64,000 nt of DNA from Alloscardovia venturai (GTDB taxonomy: Bacteria; Actinomycetota; Actinomycetes; Actinomycetales; Bifidobacteriaceae): positions 1 to 64,000 of the forward strand of contig NZ_JBHTHQ010000011.1 of assembly GCF_042676605.1 (NCBI RefSeq). Reading direction: 5' to 3'. The notes beneath the pieces were generated by a model. The model had not been told where the DNA came from. It ran no database searches and saw only the letters and a program-made list of their open reading frames with translations. The position numbers and the translations under genes were made by a program. Positions 33,804 to 42,245 of the stretch are shown here, piece after piece. Each line of letters begins with the position of its first letter. The first letter of the stretch is position 1.

Positions 33804-35395
33804 TGCGCGTTTTTTCACATTCTCTCCGTGCGTGGGCCGCCGCAGTAAGTATCATCGTGGTTTTCTTGCTAACCATCGCGACTTCGCTTATTGCTATGGG
33901 ATTTTTGAGGCAAAGTATGCTTAGCCAAGTGCAATCTCAGTCGTTCAAGGACTTTTCACAGGGAATAGAACGTGTCCAAGCTAAAGAGTTCATAGATGAG
34001 TCGAGTGCTGATGCGCAACGAAAGCAGTCTTTTCTCAACGATATAGTCTCTGATTTGCAAAATAGTGGTGCAGCTAATCTTGTGGGTGTTTATATGTGGC
34101 AAGAAAAGTTTGCATCGCAAAGCGATATCGTTCCTATCTCTACTGACCCAACGTACATGCATGTCGTTTCTTCAGAGATGAAAAACCGTGTAGCAACATT
34201 GAATGATGCGAATATTCTTTCTCAACCCGTAAATCTTGGTGAGAGAAAGAATCCCATTCCGGGAAATGTATATGGCAGCTCACTTCAACTAGGTGGTATC
34301 GGAAGAGTATATGTATATGGACTTTACTCTTATGAGTCTGCACAAGAGACGTTAGAAAAAGTTCGAATTTCGCTCGTCGTCCCATGTGTCATCTTCAGCA
34401 TCATTTTTGGACTTATTACGTGGAAAATTATGGGACGAATTATCAATCCAGTACGTAAAGTTGCGTGTGTGGCTCGTCAGCTATCTCAGGGAAATCTTGA
34501 AGCGAGAGTACAAGTTGACCGTCAGGATGAAATCGGAGTTTTACAAAAATCGTTCAACGATACGGCAGAAACTCTTGTGCAAAAGATTGATGAGCTCAAA
34601 AAATCAGAATCTATGCAGAAACGCTTCGTCTCAGATGTCAGTCATGAGTTACGTACACCTGTGACCACAATTCGTATGGCGTCGGATTTTCTTCAAACGC
34701 ATTCTTCAGCGTTTGATGAGACAACTGCGCGAACTATAACTTTACTTAATAAACAAGTTGATAATTTTGAAAAACTTCTTACTCAGCTACTTGATTTGTC
34801 ACGATATGATGCGCAGAAAGTTCAAACAAATTTTACCCTGACAGATATTTGTGGTTGCGTAAAAAATGTTATTACGGCTACGTTGCCATTAGCGCATAAT
34901 GCCCGTACGACAGTAAACTGTACATATTTGAGCCGTGAGGCTTTTGCCTATGTTGATAGTGTACGAGTCGAACGAATTATTTATAATATCGTGATTAACG
35001 CTATCGACTTTTGCAAACACCGACCAATAGAGATAGGCGTTAAGAGTAACGAAGATTATGTAGCTATTCGTATTCGCGATTATGGAATTGGCATAGCGCA
35101 AGATAATCTTAGTCATATCTTCGACCGCTTTTGGAGAGCTGATCCCTCGCGCGCTCGCGTTACGGGAGGAACAGGTCTAGGGCTTTCAATTGCTCGTGAA
35201 GACGCCAAACTTCATCGCGGTGATATAGCTGTTCGTTCCATAGTGGGCAAAGGGACTGAATTCATTGTAGTATTGCCGGTTAGTAGACAAACAAATCCAG
35301 TTAATATAAGTATGCCGCAACGATGGCCATTATGGTTTGATGATATATTTCTTGACGATAATCCTATATCTGAAATATGTGGCGGAGCAAAGTGA
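33803..35395 (+). CDS. mtrB: sensor histidine kinase MtrB
   Basis: A 530-residue membrane kinase. Helix 1 (about 10-35), an extracytoplasmic sensor of about 150 residues, helix 2 (about 190-212) and a HAMP domain lead to the H-box FVSDVSHELRTPVTTIRMAS with the phosphorylated His. N, G1 and G2 boxes of the HATPase are NIVINAIDFCKH, IRDYGIGIAQDN and GGTGLGLSIAR. It passes phosphate to MtrA. Its start overlaps the mtrA stop and its stop overlaps the lpqB start, typical of the mtrAB-lpqB operon. Confidence 0.92.
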   Translation: MRVFSHSLRAWAAAVSIIVVFLLTIATSLIAMGFLRQSMLSQVQSQSFKDFSQGIERVQAKEFIDESSADAQRKQSFLNDIVSDLQNSGAANLVGVYMWQEKFASQSDIVPISTDPTYMHVVSSEMKNRVATLNDANILSQPVNLGERKNPIPGNVYGSSLQLGGIGRVYVYGLYSYESAQETLEKVRISLVVPCVIFSIIFGLITWKIMGRIINPVRKVACVARQLSQGNLEARVQVDRQDEIGVLQKSFNDTAETLVQKIDELKKSESMQKRFVSDVSHELRTPVTTIRMASDFLQTHSSAFDETTARTITLLNKQVDNFEKLLTQLLDLSRYDAQKVQTNFTLTDICGCVKNVITATLPLAHNARTTVNCTYLSREAFAYVDSVRVERIIYNIVINAIDFCKHRPIEIGVKSNEDYVAIRIRDYGIGIAQDNLSHIFDRFWRADPSRARVTGGTGLGLSIAREDAKLHRGDIAVRSIVGKGTEFIVVLPVSRQTNPVNISMPQRWPLWFDDIFLDDNPISEICGGAK

Positions 35396-37149
35396 TGAAT
35401 ATTTTATTACTCCGAAAATATGTATGGAAGTTTCTGCGCATACTCGAAATCTCATTATGTAGTATTCTTATATGTGCATTGTTGGCAATGGTTGGCGCAT
35501 GTTCAAGTTTACTGAGTTTGCCAACTTCTGGTGGAATATCACAGATACCACGTAAGGCCAGGCAAGATAGACTCATTTATTCCAATCCTCCTGGACCACA
35601 GAAAAATGCTGAACCTGAAGATATCGTTCGAGGATTTCTTGATGCATTACCATCAGGTCTCCAACGGGGAAGCTTCTCAGTTGCTCATGAATTTCTGAGT
35701 TCTACTGTGCGGCATTCATGGAAACCTCGCGCCAGCTCGACGATTTATACAGGTGACCTTGGAGTGCAACGTGAGGCAAGAAATCTTGACGGGACAGGCG
35801 CATCTCAGCTTATTACTGTTGCCATTTCTGTCTCTATAGTTGGTAGAGTTGGACTAGATGGAACTTATCAGCCAGTGCAGCAGCATAAGAAAGAAATACT
35901 AACTTTCAAACTTACAAAGGCGAAATCGCAGTGGCGTATTGCCTCGCTAGATAATGGTGTATTGATTTCCCGCCAAGACTTCGACCAAGTTTTCCGACAA
36001 GTAACTCTCTACCAACCCTCCCGTAGCTGCGAAGCTTTTATACCAGATGTTCGTTGGTTTGGTCGGCATGATTGGAAACGCTATGCGCTTTCACAGCTTC
36101 TGAGTTCGCCGCCGAAGTGGCTTGATAGGGTTGTTCGTAATATTGTAGAATACAAAGTCTCTCTTGTGTCTGTTTCGGGAGATAATTCTGCTGTACGCGT
36201 GACTGTCTCTTCAAACTTTGCTGTGCTTCCACGTGATGTTCAAGCACTCGTCGTACGAATGATAAAACTGACAATTTCAGGTCACGATGATGATAGTAGC
36301 GTTTCTGTGTATGCGGGGGAGAATGATTTTACACATGCTGATAAGAATGTGAAATATACATCTTCAAGTGCTTCGCAATCAGTGTACTCTGTGAGTTCGC
36401 GTCACCTTCTTTCGCTTGCATTGACGAGTGCGATTCGCGTGGGTGAGATTCCTATTGATGTTTCGCAGCCGAGTTTTACCTACAGTAATCATAAAGCTGT
36501 TATTATTGACGGCAATCATAGGGCGCAATGTATAGACTCTGATGGCAGTGCGTGTGGCGTGTTATTTGATGGGCAACAAGTTTCGTATGTTACTGCAGGG
36601 ATGGGCTTGCAAGTATGGGCAGTGAGTGCTGACGGTCGTTCTGTAATGGTTGCGCAAAACGAGCAGAGGACGTACCAGCGTATTCAACTCAATCTTCCTG
36701 CACAATATGTGATTCGCTCTATTGCAGTTTCTCCCGAGGGTGAACGTATGGTAGTAGTTCTTAGCCAGGGGGCAAGCGCTCAAACTGTGCTTTATGGAAT
36801 CGTGAGAAATGATAAGAAAGAAGTAGCAGGTCTGTCAGATTCAAACCTAACTCTTTCGTACAAGAGTAATATCTCTATGGCATCATTCTATAATGACACC
36901 ATAGTCGTGTACGCGACTAATCCGGATGGTAGTGGTGTGCAACGTGCGTATCGTCAGAGTATGCCTGGTCTAGAGATTGCGCAGTCGCTTCCTGAAGTTC
37001 CAGTAATAGCAATTGCGGCAGGTCAAATATCTTCTTCGCAGAAACTCGCGGTTTTATGTGTTGACAGAACAGTTCGTGGTATCGGGGGTTCTCTCACGGG
37101 TGGCTGGCAGATTATGGATACTCAAGCCGTAGCACTTTCGCAACGTTAA
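35395..37149 (+). CDS. lpqB: lipoprotein LpqB, modulator of MtrAB
   Basis: A lipoprotein of about 584 residues. The start ATG 35395 overlaps the mtrB stop (TGATG). A hydrophobic signal ends in the lipobox VGAC. The N-terminal half holds the LpqB/GerMN-like domains (about 60-330), and the C-terminal half is a beta-propeller-like region (about 350-584) with repeated blades. In mycobacteria and streptomycetes LpqB binds the MtrB sensor domain from outside the membrane; the gene order here supports the same role. Confidence 0.9.
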   Translation: MNILLLRKYVWKFLRILEISLCSILICALLAMVGACSSLLSLPTSGGISQIPRKARQDRLIYSNPPGPQKNAEPEDIVRGFLDALPSGLQRGSFSVAHEFLSSTVRHSWKPRASSTIYTGDLGVQREARNLDGTGASQLITVAISVSIVGRVGLDGTYQPVQQHKKEILTFKLTKAKSQWRIASLDNGVLISRQDFDQVFRQVTLYQPSRSCEAFIPDVRWFGRHDWKRYALSQLLSSPPKWLDRVVRNIVEYKVSLVSVSGDNSAVRVTVSSNFAVLPRDVQALVVRMIKLTISGHDDDSSVSVYAGENDFTHADKNVKYTSSSASQSVYSVSSRHLLSLALTSAIRVGEIPIDVSQPSFTYSNHKAVIIDGNHRAQCIDSDGSACGVLFDGQQVSYVTAGMGLQVWAVSADGRSVMVAQNEQRTYQRIQLNLPAQYVIRSIAVSPEGERMVVVLSQGASAQTVLYGIVRNDKKEVAGLSDSNLTLSYKSNISMASFYNDTIVVYATNPDGSGVQRAYRQSMPGLEIAQSLPEVPVIAIAAGQISSSQKLAVLCVDRTVRGIGGSLTGGWQIMDTQAVALSQR

Positions 37150-37190
37150 CCCGTTTTTCATAACTCTGCAATTTAACGGATGAAGAGTTT

Positions 37191-37220
37191 GTTATCAAAA
37201 TGTTATCAAAATGATAGCAA
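37191..37220 (+). promoter_or_regulatory. 11-bp tandem repeats upstream of sugar ABC operon
   Basis: gttatcaaaat occurs twice in tandem (37191-37201 and 37202-37212), followed by the related gatagcaaat. The spacing of about one helical turn suggests an operator for a sugar-responsive regulator. gataac occurs again at 37267, in the opposite sense. Confidence 0.45.
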
Positions 37221-37330
37221 ATTGTGATTATTCCGCATTGTATAGGTGAGGAAATTTTTTTACTCTGATAACAGATGCCAATGGCGGCATCAGATTGTGG
37301 AATATCCTATAGAACTCGAAGGAGAGAATC

Positions 37331-38311
37331 ATGAAGGGTATAGTAAAGAAAGTCATAACATTTACTGCGGCAGTTGCTACAGTGTTTGGTCTTTCCGCGT
37401 GTGGCTCTTCTGGTGGAGCGAAGAACAGCAGTGAGAAGACGATTGGCTTTGTGGCAGTTGGTCCTGAAGGCGGCTTCCGCACTGCAAATGAAAATGATTT
37501 GAAAGCTGCATTTAAGAAAGCAGGCTTTAAGCTCATCTATTCTCCAACTCAGAACAATGACCAGCAGAAGCAGATTCAGGCTTTCAACAAGTTTGTCAAT
37601 GATGAGGTAGATGCGATTATTCTTTCTGCGACTGAAGACTCTGGTTGGGATGCTTCATTGGAAAAGGCAGCAAAGGCAGAAATTCCAGTATTTACTGTTG
37701 ATCGCAATATTGATATTAAGAGTGATGCTGCAAAGAAGGCAATCGCTTCTCATATTGGGCCTTCCAACGAATGGGCTGGCGAGCAAGCTGCTGAATTCGT
37801 CAATAAGAACTTCCCGGACGGCGCAAATGGTTTTATCCTCGAAGGGCCTGCGGGTTTGTCTGTCGTTAAGGATCGTCAAACTGGTTGGGATAAGAAGGTA
37901 GCAAAGAATGTTAAGGTTCTTGAATCCCAATCTGCGAACTGGTCCACTGATGAGGCAAAGACAGTTACTGAAGGTTTGCTTGATAAGTACAAGGCAGATA
38001 ATCCTCAGTTCATTTTTGCTCAAAATGATGAAATGGGCTTAGGAGCTGCACAAGCGGTAGACGCAGCTGGACTCAAGGGGAAAGTTAAGATTATCACTAT
38101 TGACGGCACGAAAGCAGCTCTTCAGGCAGCTGTAGATGGTGATTTGTCTTATGTCATTGAGTACAACCCAATCTTTGGCGAAGTAACAGCAAAGACAGTG
38201 AAGGATTATCTTGCGGGTAAGAAGGTAGAGAAGGACATCGTTATTGATTCCAAGACCTTCACTGCCGAAGATGCGAAGGCTGCTCTCGATGCAGGCACTC
38301 GCGCATACTAA
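37331..38311 (+). CDS. fruE: sugar ABC transporter, substrate-binding lipoprotein
   Basis: A 326-residue ribose-type (periplasmic-binding protein I fold) lipoprotein. The signal ends in the lipobox LSACGSSGG. TIGFVAVGPEGGFRTANE starts the mature domain and FAQNDEMGLGAAQAVDAAG is the second-lobe signature. Gene order and sizes match the Bifidobacterium longum fructose transporter FruEKFG, so fructose (or ribose/xylose-like sugar) is the likely substrate. A hairpin follows, which should make this component more abundant than the rest. Confidence 0.85.
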   Translation: MKGIVKKVITFTAAVATVFGLSACGSSGGAKNSSEKTIGFVAVGPEGGFRTANENDLKAAFKKAGFKLIYSPTQNNDQQKQIQAFNKFVNDEVDAIILSATEDSGWDASLEKAAKAEIPVFTVDRNIDIKSDAAKKAIASHIGPSNEWAGEQAAEFVNKNFPDGANGFILEGPAGLSVVKDRQTGWDKKVAKNVKVLESQSANWSTDEAKTVTEGLLDKYKADNPQFIFAQNDEMGLGAAQAVDAAGLKGKVKIITIDGTKAALQAAVDGDLSYVIEYNPIFGEVTAKTVKDYLAGKKVEKDIVIDSKTFTAEDAKAALDAGTRAY

Positions 38312-38339
38312 AGCAAGTAACCGCTAGTTAAACGAATTA

Positions 38340-38383
38340 CGAGCTATGAGGGTTTTCGCTTGTGCGTCCAGCCTCATAGCTCG
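38340..38383 (+). promoter_or_regulatory. intercistronic hairpin between fruE and fruK
   Basis: cgagctatgagg (38340-38351) pairs perfectly with cctcatagctcg (38372-38383), 20-base loop, no T run. This is typical of an mRNA-stabilising or partial-terminator element after a binding-protein gene. Confidence 0.7.
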
Positions 38384-38408
38384 CTGAAATTCTAAGAAGG
38401 TAATCACT

Positions 38409-39989
38409 ATGGCTGAGAAACGACCGATCGTCGTTATGAAGGCGATTACAGTTGAATTTCCTGGCGTTAAAGCACTTGATGGAGTAGATTTAAAGCTTTA
38501 TCCCGGTGAAGTTCATGCTCTCATGGGTGAGAATGGCGCTGGTAAATCAACTTTAATTAAAGCTTTGACAGGCGTCTACAAAATTTCTTCCGGAAGTATC
38601 ACGATGGATAACAAAGAGTGCATGTTAACTGGCACTCTCGATGCACAAAATGCTGGAATCGCAACTGTATATCAAGAAGTCAATCTGTGCTCAAACTTGA
38701 GCGTAGGAGAGAACGTCATGCTTGGTCATGAGATTCATGGTCCGCTTGGTATTGATTGGAAGAAGACTCATAAAGAAGCAGAGAAATACTTGGCTCAGGT
38801 GGGGCTCGAAACTATTGATACGCATACAACTTTAGACAGTATTTCTATTGCGCGCCAGCAACTTGTGGCTATTGCTCGTGCAATGGTTATCAATGCGAAG
38901 GTTCTGATTCTGGACGAACCTACTTCGTCATTGGACAAGAATGAGGTCCAAGATCTTTTTGCAATTATGCGTCGCGTGCGTGATAGTGGAGTTGCAATTT
39001 TATTTGTGTCGCACTTCCTTGAACAAGTTTATGAGATTACTGATCGCATGACTATTTTGCGTAACGGTAAATTCATTAAAGAAGTGATGACAAAGGACAC
39101 TCCTCGTGACGAACTCATCGGTATGATGATTGGTAAGAGTTCTCAGGAACTCAGTGAAATTAGTGCGAAGAAAGAGCATACAAGTTCTATTGACGATTCC
39201 GCGCCTCTTGTTACTGCGAAGGGGATAGGCAAGAAGGGGTCTGTATATCCATCTAACCTTGAAATTCACAAAGGTGAAGTTGTTGGTTTCGCAGGTCTTT
39301 TAGGCTCAGGTCGTACAGAGCTTGCACGTTTGCTTTTTGGCGCCGATAAGGCGGATGAAGGTAATTTCACACTTGAGGGTAACGCTCTGACTATTAACAA
39401 TCCTCATACGGCACTTTCTCATGGCATTGCATATTCGACCGAGAATAGACGTGATGAAGGAATTATTGCTGACTTGACTGTTCGCGAAAATATTCTTATC
39501 GCGTTGCAGTCGATTCGAGGTATGTTCCATCCGATTCCTAAGAAAGAAGCAGATGAGATTGTTGACCGTTACATTAATATTCTGAATATTCGTCCAGCTG
39601 ATCCGAACAAGCTCATTAAGAATCTCTCGGGCGGAAATCAGCAGAAAGTGCTCATTGCTCGTTGGCTTGCTGCACATCCTAAGCTCCTCATCCTTGATGA
39701 GCCGACACGTGGTATCGATATTGGTGCAAAAGCTGAAATTCAGCAAACAGTTCTTGAACTCGCCGACCAAGGTTTAGGTGTTATTTTTATCTCATCTGAG
39801 ATGGATGAAGTAGTGCGTTTATCTGATGAAATCGAAATATTAAAGGATACGCATCAGATTGCTCATTTGCATAATGATGGCACCCTGTCTCAAGAGACCA
39901 TTGTTCAGACGATCGCCAAGACAGCAATTGATTCAAACAATTTAGCTGATACTCAAAAGGAAGGAGCAGAAAATGGTAGTGGCAAGTAA
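38409..39989 (+). CDS. fruK: sugar ABC transporter ATP-binding protein
   Basis: A 526-residue tandem ATPase of the RbsA/MglA type, energising uptake with FruF and FruG. Domain 1 has GENGAGKSTLIKALTG, SIARQQLVAIARAM and DEPTSSLDKNE. Domain 2 has a degenerate first Walker (GLLGSGRTELARLL, Arg for Lys), then LSGGNQQKVLIARWLA and DEPTRGIDIGAK, as is usual in this family. It starts after aagaagg. It overlaps the next gene by 17 bp. Confidence 0.9.
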   Translation: MAEKRPIVVMKAITVEFPGVKALDGVDLKLYPGEVHALMGENGAGKSTLIKALTGVYKISSGSITMDNKECMLTGTLDAQNAGIATVYQEVNLCSNLSVGENVMLGHEIHGPLGIDWKKTHKEAEKYLAQVGLETIDTHTTLDSISIARQQLVAIARAMVINAKVLILDEPTSSLDKNEVQDLFAIMRRVRDSGVAILFVSHFLEQVYEITDRMTILRNGKFIKEVMTKDTPRDELIGMMIGKSSQELSEISAKKEHTSSIDDSAPLVTAKGIGKKGSVYPSNLEIHKGEVVGFAGLLGSGRTELARLLFGADKADEGNFTLEGNALTINNPHTALSHGIAYSTENRRDEGIIADLTVRENILIALQSIRGMFHPIPKKEADEIVDRYINILNIRPADPNKLIKNLSGGNQQKVLIARWLAAHPKLLILDEPTRGIDIGAKAEIQQTVLELADQGLGVIFISSEMDEVVRLSDEIEILKDTHQIAHLHNDGTLSQETIVQTIAKTAIDSNNLADTQKEGAENGSGK

Positions 39990-41067
39990 AAATGCACACA
40001 AAGAAGACGCTGAGACTCGCTCAGGAAACTCTGTAATGAAAAAGATTCTGTCCTCCAACCTCACATGGTCTGTGGTCGCACTTGTACTGCTCATCATCAT
40101 CTGTACACTCTTCGACCATAGTTTCCTTGCCTTGCGTTGGAATAAGAATACGGGAGGCCTCTCTGGGCCACTTATTACCATGCTTCAGGAATCCGCACGC
40201 TATCTGATGATTGCAACGGGTATGACACTTGTTATTTCGACTGCTGGCATTGATCTTTCTGTTGGCTCGGTCATGGCAGTTTCTGGCGCAGCAGCTATGC
40301 AGCTACTCACTTCAGGGGCTAACGTGTGGGTGGCGATTCTTGTGTCGCTTTTGATTGGACTCGTTCTTGGCATGATTAATGGCACCTTAGTATCTGTCCT
40401 CGGACTTCAACCATTTATCACCACATTGATTATGATGCTTGCTGGTCGAGGATTAGCAAAGGTTATTACATCTGGGCAAAATACTGATGCAAGTCAACTT
40501 GCTTCAGGTGCTCCACTGCGGTGGTTTGCAAATGGGTTCATTCTCGGCATCCCTGTGAATTTCCTTTTAGCATTACTCATCGTCGGAATAGTTGGTCTAG
40601 TGCTACGTAAGAGCGCACTTGGCATGATGATTGAATCTGTAGGCATCAACAGCGAAGCGAGCCGAATGACGGGTATTAAGCCGCGCACGATTCTCTTCCT
40701 TGTATATGCAATTTCCGGTTTCTTGGCATCTATCGCGGGCCTGTTTGCTACAGCATCGGTGATGCGTGTTGACGTTGTCAAAACCGGTCAGGATTTGGAA
40801 ATGTATGCAATTCTTGCTGTCGTTATCGGTGGCACGTCACTTCTCGGAGGAAAATTCTCACTAACAGGTAGCGCACTGGGTGCTGTCATCATCGCGATGA
40901 TTCGTAAAACAATCATTACTCTAGGAATCGATTCTGCGGCAACCCCGGCATTCTTCGCAGTGGTTGTCATCGTTATCTGCATCATGCAGGCTCCGAAGAT
41001 TCACAACTTAGGACAAGACCTTAAGCGTAAGCGCGCATTGGCACAAGCAGGAAAGGTAGTCGCATAA
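39973..41067 (+). CDS. fruF: sugar ABC transporter permease
   Basis: A 364-residue inner-membrane permease of the RbsC family with about nine helices. The family signature is STAGIDLSVGSVMAVSGA in the first third, and the EAA-like loop SVGINSEASRMTGIKPR in the second half. GGTSLLGGKFSLTGSALGAV is the third typical block. It forms the channel with the following permease. It starts inside fruK (17-bp overlap), with aaggaaggag as ribosome-binding site, and its stop overlaps the next ATG. Confidence 0.9.
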   Translation: MVVASKNAHKEDAETRSGNSVMKKILSSNLTWSVVALVLLIIICTLFDHSFLALRWNKNTGGLSGPLITMLQESARYLMIATGMTLVISTAGIDLSVGSVMAVSGAAAMQLLTSGANVWVAILVSLLIGLVLGMINGTLVSVLGLQPFITTLIMMLAGRGLAKVITSGQNTDASQLASGAPLRWFANGFILGIPVNFLLALLIVGIVGLVLRKSALGMMIESVGINSEASRMTGIKPRTILFLVYAISGFLASIAGLFATASVMRVDVVKTGQDLEMYAILAVVIGGTSLLGGKFSLTGSALGAVIIAMIRKTIITLGIDSAATPAFFAVVVIVICIMQAPKIHNLGQDLKRKRALAQAGKVVA

Positions 41068-42092
41068 TGAGTACCGCAGTTAAAGCACAAGCTCTTCGCG
41101 CTTCGAAGCAAGGCGGTGCAAAAATTAATCCACAAATGATTCCTACCCTTGCGGCTGTCGTCATCTTTGTCTTGATGCTTATTATGGGACAGGTGCTTTT
41201 TGGCACATATATGAGGCTGGGTTTCATTTCGTCACTATTTATCGATCACGCTTATCTGATTATTTTGGCAGTTGCTATGACCTTGCCAGTTTTAACAGGT
41301 GGCATTGATTTGAGCATCGGAGCGATTGTGGCAATTACCGCAGTTGTCGGTGTCAAGATGACCATGGCGGGTATTCCTGCACCGGTTGCGATGCTCGTCA
41401 TGCTCCTCATGGGTATGGGATTCGGCCTTTTAGCTGGAACGCTTATTGAGGAATTTAATATGCAACCGTTTATCGCGACACTAGCGACAATGTTCCTCGC
41501 ACGCGGTATGGCATCCATTATTTCGACGGATTCTTTAGTGTTCCCAGATAACAATAACTTCCATTGGATTTCCGATAGCATTACCATCATTGACAATCCA
41601 AAAGTTTCTCATGACTTATATATCAATGGCGGTGTTATCATCGCGGTGTGCGTCGTCATCTTTGGATACATCCTCTTGCATAAGACCCGCATCGGACGCA
41701 CAATTTATGCGATTGGTGGTTCACGTTCGTCGGCAGAGCTCATGGGACTGCCAGTGAAGAAAACTCAATACATGATTTACTTCATTTCTGGGACGTTAGC
41801 AGCACTTTCGTCTATCGTATACATTGCGAACACTGGCTCTGCTAAGAATACTTATGGCGTAGGCTGGGAGCTTGATGCAGTGGCAGCTGTAGTGATTGGT
41901 GGCACGATTGTTACTGGTGGCTACGGTTATGTGCTCGGATCTGTTATCGGTGCCTTGGTTCGCTCTACAATCGATCCATTGACTTCTGACTTCGGTGTTC
42001 CAGCTGAATGGACCACTATAGTTGTCGGTTTGATGATTCTCGTGTTTGTTGTGCTTCAGCGTGTTGTAACTGTTCTCAACAAAAGGGAGTGA
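41067..42092 (+). CDS. fruG: sugar ABC transporter permease
   Basis: A 341-residue permease, paralogue of the previous gene. GGIDLSIGAIVAITAVVG is the signature, AIGGSRSSAELMGLPVKK the ATPase-contact loop, and GGTIVTGGYGYVLGSVIGAL the third block. The ATG overlaps the fruF stop (TAATG). It ends the operon, with a terminator 58 bp on. Together with FruEKF it completes an importer whose likely substrate is fructose or a related monosaccharide. Confidence 0.9.
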   Translation: MSTAVKAQALRASKQGGAKINPQMIPTLAAVVIFVLMLIMGQVLFGTYMRLGFISSLFIDHAYLIILAVAMTLPVLTGGIDLSIGAIVAITAVVGVKMTMAGIPAPVAMLVMLLMGMGFGLLAGTLIEEFNMQPFIATLATMFLARGMASIISTDSLVFPDNNNFHWISDSITIIDNPKVSHDLYINGGVIIAVCVVIFGYILLHKTRIGRTIYAIGGSRSSAELMGLPVKKTQYMIYFISGTLAALSSIVYIANTGSAKNTYGVGWELDAVAAVVIGGTIVTGGYGYVLGSVIGALVRSTIDPLTSDFGVPAEWTTIVVGLMILVFVVLQRVVTVLNKRE

Positions 42093-42149
42093 TGTCATTC
42101 GCCGAATAGCATGTAAAATCTGATAACTTTTGATCCTCTCTCCTTAAAT

Positions 42150-42190
42150 AACGTGTGCCTTCAAGTATCATCCGCTTTAAGGCACACGTT
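42150..42190 (+). terminator. terminator of the sugar ABC operon
   Basis: aacgtgtgcctt (42150-42161) pairs perfectly with aaggcacacgtt (42179-42190), 17-base loop, followed by ctataagctttat. It is a strong hairpin with a weak T tail. Confidence 0.75.
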
Positions 42191-42245
42191 CTATAAGCTT
42201 TATGTATAGTAATTAAACAATGTGGTTTGATTAAAAGGAAATTCA

